From Shewanella benthica (GTDB taxonomy: Bacteria; Pseudomonadota; Gammaproteobacteria; Enterobacterales; Shewanellaceae), in the NCBI GenBank assembly GCA_023284085.1, contig JAKVHY010000001.1, positions 310,001 to 374,000 on the forward strand: a stretch of 64,000 nucleotides of DNA. Reading direction: 5' to 3'. Positions 54,760 to 64,000 of this stretch are shown piece after piece. Below the pieces are notes generated by a model. It saw nothing but the letters and a program-made list of their open reading frames with translations. It was not told where the DNA came from and ran no database searches. Both the position numbers and the translations under genes were made by a program. Within the stretch, counting starts at the first letter, position 1; every line of letters starts with the position of its first letter.

Positions 54760-55398
54760 TTACCAGCGACAAACTTTTCGTAGAGGCATGATCGCCTGTT
54801 TCAGCTCAGTGGTATCGAACAGCAAGCCATCGATCTCTTCGGTATCTGAGTGCAATACCAAGGACTTATCTGCCAACATGGTCCTCATGACTTTGATGGC
54901 TGGTAGGCCACGTCCGGTTCTGAAAATATAACCTGAATTATCACTCTGCCAACGTTGACCCTTACTGGCAGCCCTATTGACTGCGACCAGCATAGAACCC
55001 GTCTCGAAATAGTGCGATAACACCAACTCCACCCGACTTATGCCGTCGATACAACTCAACATCAATATAGGCCTAGGTGGCACTGCGCCGATGGCGGAAG
55101 CGGTTAACCAGACATTGTCGCTATTCTCTTCACGGCCGAGAAAGAAACTTGAACCGGCTTGCCTCTGCTCTTCGTTCTTTGTGGCACGTAACCACTCCAC
55201 CGCATGTGTCGATGCCTGAAGGCCTGTATTCTGCGCCATCAGAGGCGTTGCAAACACCTGATCGAAGCAATATAAGCGTTCGAGTTTACTGGTGATCTTG
55301 ACGCAAACCTGAGCATCATTGAACCGCTGTGGCTCTGCGTGGCACCAAGCCGGTAACAAGAGTAACCCTGTCAAGATCCATCCCTTCACCTGTGACAT
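54760..55398 (-). CDS. vasI: VasI/TagO-like T6SS periplasmic accessory protein
   Basis: This 212-residue protein starts at an ATG that overlaps the vasH stop (TAATG), which suggests coupling; the frame is open nine codons further but that part lies inside vasH. It has a signal peptide (MSQVKGWILTGLLLLPAWCHA) and then a conserved segment with KLERLYCFDQVFATP. The last part is a beta-rich VasI-type domain. Its position after vasH matches vasI of V. cholerae (VCA0118). The family is exported and needed for full T6SS activity in some species; its exact job is not established. Confidence 0.85.
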   Translation of the reverse strand: MSQVKGWILTGLLLLPAWCHAEPQRFNDAQVCVKITSKLERLYCFDQVFATPLMAQNTGLQASTHAVEWLRATKNEEQRQAGSSFFLGREENSDNVWLTASAIGAVPPRPILMLSCIDGISRVELVLSHYFETGSMLVAVNRAASKGQRWQSDNSGYIFRTGRGLPAIKVMRTMLADKSLVLHSDTEEIDGLLFDTTELKQAIMPLRKVCRW

Positions 55399-56957
55399 TA
55401 TTCGTTTATCTCCAACTTTAAACATTTATGCGAGAAGGTCCGTTTGGGCATGCCCAGACTCATGGCGGCCTTGGCCCTGTCGCCCTTATATTTATCCAGC
55501 CGGTCACGGATCACCTGGCGTTCAAATTCCGCCACTGCTAGCCTGAGATCTTCGATATCACCTAAGCCCCCCTCAACAGATGAGACACATCCAATGTCGA
55601 TTAACTCAGCGGATTCAAACTCGGGTAATGCAGACACCTCCAACTCACCATGGTGACTCGTCAATGCGCAGGCGTACTCGATAATGTTACGTAATTCGCG
55701 CACATTGCCAGGATAACTGTGACGCTTAAGTTTCAGTAACGTCTCATAGCGTACCCCAGTGATCTCGCGTCTGTGGTGACGATTAAAGCCATTAATAAAG
55801 TGATTCACCAGCAAAGACAGATCATCGAGACGTTCGCTTAACGCCGGCACATGGATGGGAAACTGACACAGACGGTAGTAGAGATCGCGGCGAAACTCAC
55901 CGTCATCGACTCTCTGTTTAAGGTTCACATGGGTCGCCGCCACTAAACGAAAGTTGGAGTGTTCCTCCTTCGATGCGCCCAAGGCGCGGAAGTGACCGGA
56001 CTCGAGTACCCGTAACAACTTAGATTGCAGGTTAAGTGGCATATCGCCGATCTCATCGAGAAACAAGGTGCCCTTATCCGCCTGAGCTATCAGCCCCTTC
56101 TTTTTGGCATGGGCACCGGAAAAGGCGCCCTTCTCATAACCGAACAGCTCAGATTCAAGCAAGTTTTCCGGAATGGCGGCACAGTTGATGGCAACAAATT
56201 GTTCATCGTGACGCTGAGAGTGGTCATGAATTGCTTGGGCTACCAGCTCCTTGCCAGTTCCCGTTGCCCCCTGCACCATCACGGACAGATCGGTACCCGA
56301 GACGCGTAAGATCTCGCCCCGCAGCTTATACATCTTGTCCGCCTCGCCCACCAAGATCTGTGACAGGGCCTTAAGGCTCTTCTGATGGCGGATCTCATTC
56401 TTGGCTTGAGACAATGAGTCGGCAAGAAAACTCGCTTGTCCCGACTGACTCGCCACAGTATTGAGCAGCTGCCAGTGGCGCATAAATACACCGCAGTAAT
56501 GCTGCCACTGCTGATCCTGCAGCATCTCCTTAGTCTCGGCCACCGAGACTGCGAAGATCAGCAGCCCAGACACGTGCCGGTCCTGGATCAGGGGAAACAT
56601 CAACAGATTTATCTCCTGGGGAAGCCCTGACACCAGCTGGACAAACTTAACCTCTTCGCGCCAGTAAGCCAGACTAAAATAATCCAGCACCATGGGCTTG
56701 CCCGTCTGTAACACATGGGCGAAAGGATGACTAAAATCGGTCACATCCCAGTCGGCTTGCGGTTCCACCTTGAGCCATTTATCGGCCTTAAATTGTGACA
56801 AAATCAAGCGTCGACCATCCACAGAAGGCACCAGTAATACACAATCGCTCAGGCCCAGCTGTTGCTGTAGCGTTTGCATAAACTGAGCCGTCAACTCATG
56901 CTCCCTGGTGCATTCAAGCAGACTCGAGGTCTGCTCTAGCCACTGCTTACTGGTCAC
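55398..56957 (-). CDS. vasH: VasH, sigma-54-dependent activator of the T6SS
   Basis: This 519-residue bacterial enhancer-binding protein starts at a GTG that overlaps the clpV stop by one base. It has an N-terminal GAF-like sensing domain (about residues 20-165), a central AAA+ domain with GATGTGKE (Walker A, about 232), YEKGAFSGA (about 277), where the usual sigma-54 contact loop reads GAFTGA, and DEIGDMPLNLQSKLLR (Walker B). A Fis-type helix-turn-helix (about 475-519, AKAAMSLGMPKRTFSHKC) binds DNA. It would open sigma-54 promoters; the hcp promoter at 48234 and the promoter at 28615 are the candidate targets in this window. Confidence 0.95.
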   Translation of the reverse strand: MTSKQWLEQTSSLLECTREHELTAQFMQTLQQQLGLSDCVLLVPSVDGRRLILSQFKADKWLKVEPQADWDVTDFSHPFAHVLQTGKPMVLDYFSLAYWREEVKFVQLVSGLPQEINLLMFPLIQDRHVSGLLIFAVSVAETKEMLQDQQWQHYCGVFMRHWQLLNTVASQSGQASFLADSLSQAKNEIRHQKSLKALSQILVGEADKMYKLRGEILRVSGTDLSVMVQGATGTGKELVAQAIHDHSQRHDEQFVAINCAAIPENLLESELFGYEKGAFSGAHAKKKGLIAQADKGTLFLDEIGDMPLNLQSKLLRVLESGHFRALGASKEEHSNFRLVAATHVNLKQRVDDGEFRRDLYYRLCQFPIHVPALSERLDDLSLLVNHFINGFNRHHRREITGVRYETLLKLKRHSYPGNVRELRNIIEYACALTSHHGELEVSALPEFESAELIDIGCVSSVEGGLGDIEDLRLAVAEFERQVIRDRLDKYKGDRAKAAMSLGMPKRTFSHKCLKLEINE

Positions 56958-59542
56958 TAACTGACCTCTCCAACAAACTCACCTTGATGACAGGCCAAAC
57001 GGATCTCATTCACGGCCTGCTTATTGGCGAGCTTATTGAGTAGCGCCAGGGCGATGGGAGGTAACATCTGCCCATCTATGATAGCTTCGAGCATACGGGC
57101 ACCGTTTTCAGTGCGGCCGGTACGATTGATGATCTCATCGACAAGCGCCGGGTCGCACTCTACCCGCGCCTTGTATCTGAGCTCGAGTCGCTCAGTCAGG
57201 GCCGCGAGTTTAGACTCGACTATCTGTCTCAATACCGCTTCACCCAATGGCAGATAAGGCACTATCTCCATACGTGCCAGCAGGGCAGGCTTAAAGAAGT
57301 CGGCCAACTCAGGATAAAGCTTATCTTCCAGCACGTCCGGCTCATCGGCATGCTTGACTATGGTCTGATAGCCAAGATTAGAGGTCATGAAGAAGAGAAT
57401 ATTTTGGCAATCGATCAGACGACCTTCGCCGTCAGCCAATTCGCCCTTGTCGAATGCCTGATAGAAGAGATTGAGCACATCGGGATGGGCCTTCTCCACT
57501 TCATCGAGCAACACAATAGAGTAAGGCATCTTCCTGATAGACTCGGTCAGAATCCCCCCTTCGCCGAAACCTACGTAACCCGGAGGCGAGCCTATGAGGC
57601 GAGATACCGTGTGTTTCTCTTGATACTCAGACATGTTGATGGTGGTCAAAAATTGCTTGCCGCCATATAACTGCTCGGCTATCTGAATCACGGTTTCGGT
57701 TTTACCCACACCACTTGGGCCCACCAGCAAGAAGGCACCTTTGGGTCTCCCCGCCTTGCGCAGATCGGCTCGCGCCGTCAGCATGTTCTTGTGTAAGCGC
57801 GAAATGGCAATCTCCTGCCCCTTAACCGATGCACTCAAAAGTTCGGGCAGATGGGTGATCTTATGCAGCTCATCACTGTTCATCTGCGCTACGGGCACCC
57901 CGGTCCAATCGGCGATAACGGCGGCTATCTGCTGCTCATCTACCTGAGGAATAATGAGTTTATGCTCTTTACTCATCTCTTCGAGCACAGACTCTGTGGC
58001 CTGAAGTTCGCTGCGCAGTGTTGAATCACCCGCTTGCTCATCTGCGAGTATGGCTTGCCTCAAGCTGATGATCTTCTCGACTATCTCCTTTTGTTGATGC
58101 CAGGATGCCTCGAGCTGCTGGTATTCTTCACGGGCAGTGGCGATATCTTCAGCAAGCTGAGTCAGATACTCCTCATCCACGGCCTGACCCAGATTAAGCT
58201 GTCGGGTCAACAGCGCCACCTCAACCTCGGTCTGATGTATCTTTCCCTCTAATTGAGCCAAACGACGAGGCGGCGAGCTAAGGTTAATAGCGATGCGGGC
58301 ACATGCGGTGTCCAATACATCGATGGCCTTGTCCGGCAGTTGACGGCCCGAGATGTAACGATTAGACAGATGCGCCGCGGCTTTGAGGGCGCAATCTTGT
58401 ATCAGCACCTTATGGGCCGATTCATATACGCCGTGCAGGCCGCGCATGATGGTCACCGCCTGCTCCGGTGTCGGCTCATCTAATTTCACCAGTTGAAAAC
58501 GTCGGGTCAGGGCCGGATCTTTCTCGAAATACTTCTTATATTCTTTCCAGGTCGTAGCGCCTATGGTGCGCAACTCGCCGCGGGCCAATGCGGGTTTAAG
58601 CAGGTTAGCCGCGTCGCCGCCCCCCTCCTGATTACCCGCGCCAATCAGGGTATGCGCCTCATCGATGAAGAGTATGATGGGCGTCGCCGACAGCTTAACT
58701 TCCTCGATAACGCCCTTGAGGCGCTTCTCGAACTCGCCTTTCACCGATGCGCCGGCCTGCAGCAGGCCAAGATCCAGAGATAGGAGCTCTACTCCCTTGA
58801 GTGAATCTGGCACCTTGCCAGCGACGATTCGCAGTGCCAGTCCTTCGACCACGGCGCTCTTACCCACACCGGCATCACCCACCACGATGGGATTGTTCTT
58901 GCGACGCCTGCACAGAATGTCGATCATTAGATTGATCTCATCATCACGGCATAAAACCGGATCCAACTCTTCGTCACGGGCCTGCTGAGTGAAACTGCTG
59001 GTAAATTTATCCAGTGCTGAGTTCGCCGTCGCCACTGGCTGAGTTTGAGATTTGCTCGATTCACTCTCTGACTCAGCAGAGCTTGCGGTCAAGGCATTGA
59101 ACTCTTTGCGCAAGCTTTCACGATTGATATCGGCGAAAAAATGTGTCAGCTCAAAGGGTAGATAACGACTCGACTGCATCAGGGCAGCGATAAAAATGGC
59201 GCCAGATCTCAGCTGAGTCTGTCCCAGCTCCGTCGTTGACAGTAACCAGGCATCCTGGAGTAACTCCACCAACAGAGGCGAGAATGACGGATAGGTATCT
59301 AAGCTCTCGCCCCTTGGCAAGGCCTCCCCGAGTATCGACTTGAGCTCGTCTAGGTTACAGTCGACTTGCTTAAGTATCACCCTCACATCTGACAGGGGAT
59401 TTTCCAACAGGCTGTACAAGAGATGCGCTAAGGTTATCTCTTCATTTCTTCTGCTGATACAGAAAGAAGCCGCCTCTTCCATGGCTAATTTGTTGATAGG
59501 GTTTAATTTAGTAATGAGCGCACTCAATTCTATACGGATCAT
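56957..59542 (-). CDS. clpV: ClpV (TssH), T6SS sheath-recycling AAA+ ATPase
   Basis: This 861-residue ATPase disassembles contracted VipA/VipB sheaths. It has the ClpN domain (about residues 1-150), then two AAA+ modules: [13 protein letters not shown] near 220 with [11 protein letters not shown], and [11 protein letters not shown] near 610 with [13 protein letters not shown]. Between them lies the coiled middle domain (about 410-530, with [12 protein letters not shown]). The last part is the D2 small domain. The length is normal for the family. It lies between tssL and vasH, as in V. cholerae, and its stop overlaps the vasH start by one base. Confidence 0.96.
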   Translation of the reverse strand: MIRIELSALITKLNPINKLAMEEAASFCISRRNEEITLAHLLYSLLENPLSDVRVILKQVDCNLDELKSILGEALPRGESLDTYPSFSPLLVELLQDAWLLSTTELGQTQLRSGAIFIAALMQSSRYLPFELTHFFADINRESLRKEFNALTASSAESESESSKSQTQPVATANSALDKFTSSFTQQARDEELDPVLCRDDEINLMIDILCRRRKNNPIVVGDAGVGKSAVVEGLALRIVAGKVPDSLKGVELLSLDLGLLQAGASVKGEFEKRLKGVIEEVKLSATPIILFIDEAHTLIGAGNQEGGGDAANLLKPALARGELRTIGATTWKEYKKYFEKDPALTRRFQLVKLDEPTPEQAVTIMRGLHGVYESAHKVLIQDCALKAAAHLSNRYISGRQLPDKAIDVLDTACARIAINLSSPPRRLAQLEGKIHQTEVEVALLTRQLNLGQAVDEEYLTQLAEDIATAREEYQQLEASWHQQKEIVEKIISLRQAILADEQAGDSTLRSELQATESVLEEMSKEHKLIIPQVDEQQIAAVIADWTGVPVAQMNSDELHKITHLPELLSASVKGQEIAISRLHKNMLTARADLRKAGRPKGAFLLVGPSGVGKTETVIQIAEQLYGGKQFLTTINMSEYQEKHTVSRLIGSPPGYVGFGEGGILTESIRKMPYSIVLLDEVEKAHPDVLNLFYQAFDKGELADGEGRLIDCQNILFFMTSNLGYQTIVKHADEPDVLEDKLYPELADFFKPALLARMEIVPYLPLGEAVLRQIVESKLAALTERLELRYKARVECDPALVDEIINRTGRTENGARMLEAIIDGQMLPPIALALLNKLANKQAVNEIRLACHQGEFVGEVS

Positions 59543-59551
59543 AAAACGTCC

Positions 59552-60337
59552 TTAATTTAAGATCTGATAAAGTTTGTCCAACACGCCGGCAGACTTATTG
59601 GCAAGGGACACAGAATAAAAGATAAAGATCACGGTTAGCATGGCAAAAAAGCCTGCAAACACGGTCCAGATGGGCATCTGTCTGCCGATCTGAAAGCGGG
59701 TATTGACCACATGTTCGGTGGCGCTGGTCAACAGCTGTGGCTCCTCTTCTCTGAGGTTCCTTAAGGTCTCAAACAGGCGATTAACGATCTTATCGAACTC
59801 CTCACGCCCATTTGCCATGACCTTATATCTGCCTTCGAAACCTAGGCTGAAACACAGATAGATAAACTCAAGCAACTCCTGATAAGTCCCGGGCTCCGTC
59901 TCTAAACGCTGTAAGATGCTGAAGACTTTCTCGCCGCCCCAGGTTTCATTATGAAACCGGGTCAAGAGGGAGTGCTGCGCCCAGACGCTGTCGGCTCCCC
60001 AGGCCGTGTTCATCACGGCCTCATCGATAAAGCAGCACAACACGTAACGATACGCCAATATGATGGCGCGATCGTAACCGGACTCGGTGAGCTCAGCCTC
60101 TATTGCCGAAATGTCATCGACACTATTATCGTAGAGTTGCTGCACATCCTGTAAGTCCGCCAGTTTCCTGACCCTGAGCACCATGCCAATCAAAGGAGAC
60201 GCCGCATCGATCAGTTGATTGATGTTGTCGCCACGCAATTGGAACCAATACTCTTTATCGGCGTCGATATTGCTCACCTCATCGAACAGGACATCGTCCA
60301 GTTGTTGCTCGGTGAGAGATTGTTTCTGTGGTTTCAT
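59552..60337 (-). CDS. tssL: TssL (DotU), inner-membrane T6SS core component
   Basis: This 261-residue protein has a large cytoplasmic DotU domain (about residues 25-210, with AIILAYRYVLCCFIDEAVMNTAWG and FIYLCFSLGFEGRYKVMANGREEFD). One C-terminal membrane segment follows (WTVFAGFFAMLTVIFIFYSVSLA), with no peptidoglycan-binding OmpA domain after it. This is the short TssL form that depends on partners for cell-wall anchoring. It pairs with TssM in the core complex. It lies 9 bp after tssK and before clpV in the same operon. Confidence 0.94.
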   Translation of the reverse strand: MKPQKQSLTEQQLDDVLFDEVSNIDADKEYWFQLRGDNINQLIDAASPLIGMVLRVRKLADLQDVQQLYDNSVDDISAIEAELTESGYDRAIILAYRYVLCCFIDEAVMNTAWGADSVWAQHSLLTRFHNETWGGEKVFSILQRLETEPGTYQELLEFIYLCFSLGFEGRYKVMANGREEFDKIVNRLFETLRNLREEEPQLLTSATEHVVNTRFQIGRQMPIWTVFAGFFAMLTVIFIFYSVSLANKSAGVLDKLYQILN

Positions 60338-60341
60338 CGCA

Positions 60342-61676
60342 TTAACTCCTTATTGCCCAGAACTGCAACTCAAGCTCTGGGAAATCACCGGCAACGTGGA
60401 AGGCAAAACCACTGGAATGGTTTAGCATCTGCCATGACGGGCTCGAGCGGTCTAACTGAAAATAGGTATAACCTGCGTGATACGGCAGTTGCCTAGGTGC
60501 AACAGGCAAAGGCGTCAGACCCACACCCGGCAGTTGCAGTGAAATAAGTTCACGAATTTTCTCAACCGAGGCTATCTTGGTCTGCTGAATAAACAATTTC
60601 TTCAGCTCTTCCAATGGGATCTTGGCGCGAACCGCGAGGATGAAATCGGCATCCTTGATGAGTTCAGGATCTTGAACCGGCGCCACCATCAGGCCGTACT
60701 TGCGCTTATGTAGTTGCAGAGACACGGCTTTTGGCTCGAGCACGATACTCAACGACTGACGCAACATGGACATCAGCAGTGAGAAAGACTGTACTGGCAT
60801 ATCATGATCATAGGGGCTGAATGTGGGGGCTAAGCGGCTGTCGTCGGTGAATGAAAATAATTCACCACAAATACTAACCAACTGCTGATAAAGTTGCTCC
60901 GGATGCAGGCTTTTTAGTTGAGAAATATGTTGCAGAATTGGCTGCATACGGTTCAGTGACTGGAGTAGCATAAAATCAGACACATCCGCCACACCACCTT
61001 GACTCGGGGATCCGATGCGTTGAGCGATATTCTTTGCCCGCTCTCGCATCAAGCCCGCCATCTCACCGATGAAACGGTGCAAAAATGGCACCCCGACAAC
61101 ATTAAGGTTACAGGGAATGAAATGGGGATCGAGTACCACGCTGCCATCGGGGCGTTTTTCCAATATCTTGGCGATGGCCACCGAACTATAAGCACTGCGA
61201 TCTTCCTTCTCCAGCATCAGGCGCATATGCAGCGGGCTCACCTCTATGGTGGAGAAGTCCCCCTGAAGACTGTGAAGATCCCGCACTTCATGACGGCGCA
61301 TCACATAACGGGAATTACCGGACTCTGAGGTCTCGGCTACCTCGGTTATCGAATCGCTGCGAAGAGATAAGGCCAGATAAACAATCTGGTTGGCCAGAGA
61401 TCCATCCACGACCTCCAGGGCATTGGGCAACAGATCTTCCTGAGGCATATTGAACACAGTGCCATCGGGCATCACTCCCTTGGCTCTTTGTATGGCGATA
61501 CGACCGAAACTCAGGTACTCGGGATTCAATTCCAGTTCAGATATTCCGTAGAGGTATCCGTTTACCGAAGACAACCTCACATCGGTTACGTACTCAAAAT
61601 ATCTTTGCTGCTGCTGAAAATGTTGTGGCTTGATGAATAGACCTTCGGCCCAAATTACTCTATTTCTTGACGACAT
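60342..61676 (-). CDS. tssK: TssK (VasE), T6SS baseplate adaptor
   Basis: This 444-residue cytoplasmic protein has the family start VIWAEGLFIKPQHFQQQQRYFE and later PHFIPCNLNVVGVPFLHRFIGEMAGLMRERA and RQLPYHAGYTYFQLDRSSPSWQML near the end, all typical. TssK trimers join the baseplate to the TssJLM membrane complex. It is preceded by tssJ (2 bp gap) and followed by tssL, the standard core order. Its length is typical. Confidence 0.96.
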   Translation of the reverse strand: MSSRNRVIWAEGLFIKPQHFQQQQRYFEYVTDVRLSSVNGYLYGISELELNPEYLSFGRIAIQRAKGVMPDGTVFNMPQEDLLPNALEVVDGSLANQIVYLALSLRSDSITEVAETSESGNSRYVMRRHEVRDLHSLQGDFSTIEVSPLHMRLMLEKEDRSAYSSVAIAKILEKRPDGSVVLDPHFIPCNLNVVGVPFLHRFIGEMAGLMRERAKNIAQRIGSPSQGGVADVSDFMLLQSLNRMQPILQHISQLKSLHPEQLYQQLVSICGELFSFTDDSRLAPTFSPYDHDMPVQSFSLLMSMLRQSLSIVLEPKAVSLQLHKRKYGLMVAPVQDPELIKDADFILAVRAKIPLEELKKLFIQQTKIASVEKIRELISLQLPGVGLTPLPVAPRQLPYHAGYTYFQLDRSSPSWQMLNHSSGFAFHVAGDFPELELQFWAIRS

Positions 61677-61678
61677 GT

Positions 61679-62152
61679 TTATTCCACTTTATCCAGTATG
61701 ACTTCCTGTTCTTTAAGCAAGATCAGTAGATGGTACTCACGGCCAATTGATTTAATTTTGATGACTTTCTTCCATTGGGACACTTCAGGATCGCCGTATT
61801 GGGCCATCACACCGATATAACGTGTGTCTTCATCGATAGCTTTTGGCTCGATAAACTTGAACTGCCCCGGAAGCATGGTGTAATCGCTGTGATCGACATA
61901 GTTGGTACCCAGCGCATCTTCATGATCTTCGATCAACGAATCATAGTCGGCAGCAAGCAGCTTGGAATCATCCTCGAGCTCGAATACCTGAAAGGCTAAC
62001 GGCGACGGTTTACCGTCCAGGTTTGGGTTGACTTCGTCCAGAGCGAGTATGCTATAGGTCAGTATGGTCGGCAGGTCTTTAGGTTTGGAGCTACTACATG
62101 CAAACAACTGACTCAAGACGATAAGCATGAGACCCAAGCGCAGGCGATTCAT
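61679..62152 (-). CDS. tssJ: TssJ (VasD), outer-membrane T6SS lipoprotein
   Basis: From the ATG at 62152, which overlaps the preceding stop (TGATG) and has AAGGG upstream, this is a 157-residue lipoprotein. The signal segment MNRLRLGLMLIVLSQLFACS places the lipidated Cys near residue 19. The mature part has the TssJ beta-sandwich pattern, with DGKPSPLAFQVFELED and YIGVMAQYGDPEVSQWKKV. TssJ anchors TssM to the outer membrane. A longer frame with TTG codons was rejected. Confidence 0.93.
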   Translation of the reverse strand: MNRLRLGLMLIVLSQLFACSSSKPKDLPTILTYSILALDEVNPNLDGKPSPLAFQVFELEDDSKLLAADYDSLIEDHEDALGTNYVDHSDYTMLPGQFKFIEPKAIDEDTRYIGVMAQYGDPEVSQWKKVIKIKSIGREYHLLILLKEQEVILDKVE

Positions 62153-63501
62153 CAACAATCCCTTTGAAGTTCACGCAGCTTGCGATCGTAAGCCTGCTCG
62201 AAGACTTCCCAGAACAGTTTCTCGAAGCCTTTTTGACGATTAGAGGTCAGTTCGGCATAGTACTTTTCATACATAGACCAGGCCCACTTATCGCCAGTCT
62301 CAAGGTTGGCATCGCTGCTCTTGCGGTATTGATTGAAACGCTTAAGCAACTTCTCCGGAGAGAAAGCCATCAAGATGTAATCCAGCGCCTCGGATATTGC
62401 CGTCTGCACCGCTTGGTTATGCTGCTCAACCGACTGTAAACTCTCGGTAATTGCCGATGCCGAAGAGAGATGTACCGGGCTTCTGTCATCATCAAACAGG
62501 GTCTTTACTGTGTCTTCATAATTCAGACCCAGTCTCAGAGGATTATCCTCGATAGGCTGCAAATTCTTGTTCATCAGCTGATAGCGACCCTGGCTGGCCG
62601 TGTAATGCAGTGACAAGATGCCGGAAATGGCGGCTTTAAGTGACGCCCCAAGATCCACCGAGATGGCCTGCATCTGCTCGCTGTCGAGCACATCACCAAG
62701 CTGTACGCCCAGACCACGAAACAGAGGTCCGGCGGTGAGGTGATTACCCACAGGGTGAATCGATGGCACTGAATTCTTGTCAAAATCCGTATGTAATTCA
62801 GATTCCAATAAATCTAACGTTTTTTCGTCCATGGTAAAATTATCCAAATAAGTATGCTTCTTCAATGCGATAGCCGAGTCTTGTGTGTACTCGGAATCTG
62901 CCTGCATGGTTAATTCTTTATCTGAGCCGAGGAGCTGACTGTCTATCAGACTCATCTCTGTTTCCTGCTCCGGGTCTAATGAGGTAAAGCTCAGTACTTT
63001 ATTTCTCCCCTGCTGCTCCAATGCATCCAAAGCTTGCATGGGATCGTCGATGGCGGCGAGCTTCACCTCGGCAACCGAGCCCGCCGACAAAGCCGACGTC
63101 TGGGTGAGATCCGATAAGGCTTGCTCATCAAACATCTCAGATAACTGTTTGGTCATTGCCGATGAACGCTCGTTCTCGCTCCCAAGAGATATTCTGACCT
63201 TGTAGGGACCGATGGAGATTTCATCATTTTCATTCAGGCTAGCCATGCGATTCAGGCCTATTGGCATAGACGATTGATTGACGAAAACTTCACCACACAA
63301 ATCTTCTACACAAAATTGTTCATCCAGCCATAGAATGCGACATTGCTGCGCCTTAACTTCATTTAAGCGATGCTTTAATTGCCAATCCGCACCCGGATCG
63401 CTTCCTATGACTCCGCCTTGCTTGGTAAAACGAATGTAGGGGAGAAGTCCCGCATCAAGCATCTGAGAATTAACAATATTTAATGAAATTACTTTATCCA
63501 C
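62152..63501 (-). CDS. vasC: FHA-domain T6SS protein (VasC/TagH)
   Basis: This 449-residue protein has an N-terminal FHA domain (about residues 20-105, with GGVIGSDPGADWQLKH and INENDEISIGPYKVRI-like strands). A variable acidic middle follows, and then the T6SS FHA C-terminal region (AISEALDYILMAFSPEKLLKRF and GFEKLFWEVFEQAYDRKL). FHA domains bind phosphothreonine, but no T6SS kinase or phosphatase gene is seen in this window; the V. cholerae homologue (VCA0112) also works without adjacent ones. It lies between tssG and tssJ. Confidence 0.92.
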   Translation of the reverse strand: MDKVISLNIVNSQMLDAGLLPYIRFTKQGGVIGSDPGADWQLKHRLNEVKAQQCRILWLDEQFCVEDLCGEVFVNQSSMPIGLNRMASLNENDEISIGPYKVRISLGSENERSSAMTKQLSEMFDEQALSDLTQTSALSAGSVAEVKLAAIDDPMQALDALEQQGRNKVLSFTSLDPEQETEMSLIDSQLLGSDKELTMQADSEYTQDSAIALKKHTYLDNFTMDEKTLDLLESELHTDFDKNSVPSIHPVGNHLTAGPLFRGLGVQLGDVLDSEQMQAISVDLGASLKAAISGILSLHYTASQGRYQLMNKNLQPIEDNPLRLGLNYEDTVKTLFDDDRSPVHLSSASAITESLQSVEQHNQAVQTAISEALDYILMAFSPEKLLKRFNQYRKSSDANLETGDKWAWSMYEKYYAELTSNRQKGFEKLFWEVFEQAYDRKLRELQRDC

Positions 63502-63512
63502 TTCGACACTCC

Positions 63513-64000
63513 TTACTGCCTAATTTGTATCAATACTTGCTGATTTTCAATCTCAGCCTGTCCCAGAAATGATGACCAGCCGAGTTGCCCCCCCTTGCCC
63601 TCTCCGAGCCTTAACAGCGGGACCTCATTAGTCTTGAGTGTCAGCTCAAAATCGAATGCCATCTGCTCTCTGAGTATCACTTCCATCACCTTACACAGGG
63701 CCTTGTACTCCTTACCCGAAGGTAGAAAATCCTTAAATCGCTCGAGCGATAAGTTCTTGATGCACAAAACGAACTTGCCGGTAATATCGCCGACTCTCGA
63801 CCCCAGCATGGTGTCCTGACCTAAGGACACATTGCGCTGACCTAAGATGCAACGCTGGGAATCCGGGATCTGTACATGACGAAACTCCCACTGCCTGATC
63901 GACACATCTTCGAGTTCGAAACAATGTGCTACGATACCGGCGACGGTCTGCGGTGAGCGACTGCGTCCGGCCAAGGTGCCGGCATAGGCCAGCATCTTGC
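63513..64000 (-). CDS. tssG: TssG (VasB), T6SS baseplate protein (5' part outside the window)
   Basis: The frame continues past the right window edge without a start that fits. The visible 160 residues are the C-terminal half of TssG. They include TLAGRSRSPQTVAGIVAHCFELEDVSIRQWEFRHVQIPDSQRCILG, GSRVGDITGKFVLCIKNLSLERFKDFLPSG and the late RLGEGKGGQLGWSSFLG, which is the conserved end. TssG is a baseplate wedge partner of TssF and TssE. The upstream genes tssB, tssC, tssE and tssF are expected beyond the edge. Confidence 0.92.
   Translation of the reverse strand, partial: KMLAYAGTLAGRSRSPQTVAGIVAHCFELEDVSIRQWEFRHVQIPDSQRCILGQRNVSLGQDTMLGSRVGDITGKFVLCIKNLSLERFKDFLPSGKEYKALCKVMEVILREQMAFDFELTLKTNEVPLLRLGEGKGGQLGWSSFLGQAEIENQQVLIQIRQ

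Overview
This window looks like the chromosome of a marine gammaproteobacterium close to Shewanella. The evidence is the protein families and their arrangement: a Vibrio/Shewanella-type type VI secretion (T6SS) cluster in the same gene order as the Vibrio cholerae vas genes, aspA, a POT peptide transporter, a Mn-dependent pyrophosphatase, UmuDC with an SOS box, HME-RND metal efflux, and many TonB and cyclic-di-GMP style accessory genes. No database search was possible, so the genus is an inference. No rRNA, tRNA or CRISPR array was seen.

Layout. 1-6.4 kb: a urea-type periplasmic binding protein cut by the left edge, a small hypothetical gene, a bacterial carnitine/choline acyltransferase and a proton/peptide symporter. 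6.8-9.4 kb: a His-rich small exported protein and a ZnuD-like TonB receptor, probably for zinc. 9.5-12.7 kb: a flavin monooxygenase-like protein, a DsbA-family protein and an Xre-RES toxin-antitoxin pair. 12.8-18.1 kb: a secreted M9 collagenase-like lipoprotein, aspA and a PAS-GGDEF diguanylate cyclase. 18.6-25.1 kb: a Cys/His-rich exported protein and a czcCBA-type efflux operon. 25.4-27.8 kb: a LonH-like protease. 27.8-30.2 kb: REP-like repeats on both sides of one AT-rich orphan gene. 30.2-34.6 kb: pyrophosphatase, a binding protein, umuDC and a monooxygenase-like protein. 34.9-40.1 kb: an apparently frameshifted IS200-like transposase, a truncated Rhs gene, a lipoprotein, a fatty-acid hydroxylase family protein and a PAAR protein.

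40.2-64.0 kb is a T6SS locus read leftward: tssG (cut by the right edge), FHA protein, tssJ, tssK, tssL, clpV, vasH, vasI, tssA, tssM and vasL. These are followed by a separate hcp - vgrG - DUF4123 adaptor - VasX-like effector - probable immunity protein module and a PAAR gene. The last four genes of the vgrG module are coupled by stop/start overlaps.

The most interesting observation joins two distant parts of the window. Upstream of hcp there are three 20-bp sites of the form CTGGGC-N8-GCCCAG followed by a sigma-54 -24/-12 promoter. Exactly the same arrangement, with almost the same spacing and an even better -24/-12 match, lies upstream of the orphan gene at 28691-29785, nearly 20 kb away. 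The sites are good candidates for binding of VasH, the sigma-54 activator encoded in the T6SS cluster. This predicts that the orphan protein, which has short motifs reminiscent of the ChaN/EreA/TIKI fold, is an undescribed T6SS-coregulated cargo or effector. The promoter architecture is read directly from sequence; the VasH link and the effector role are inference.
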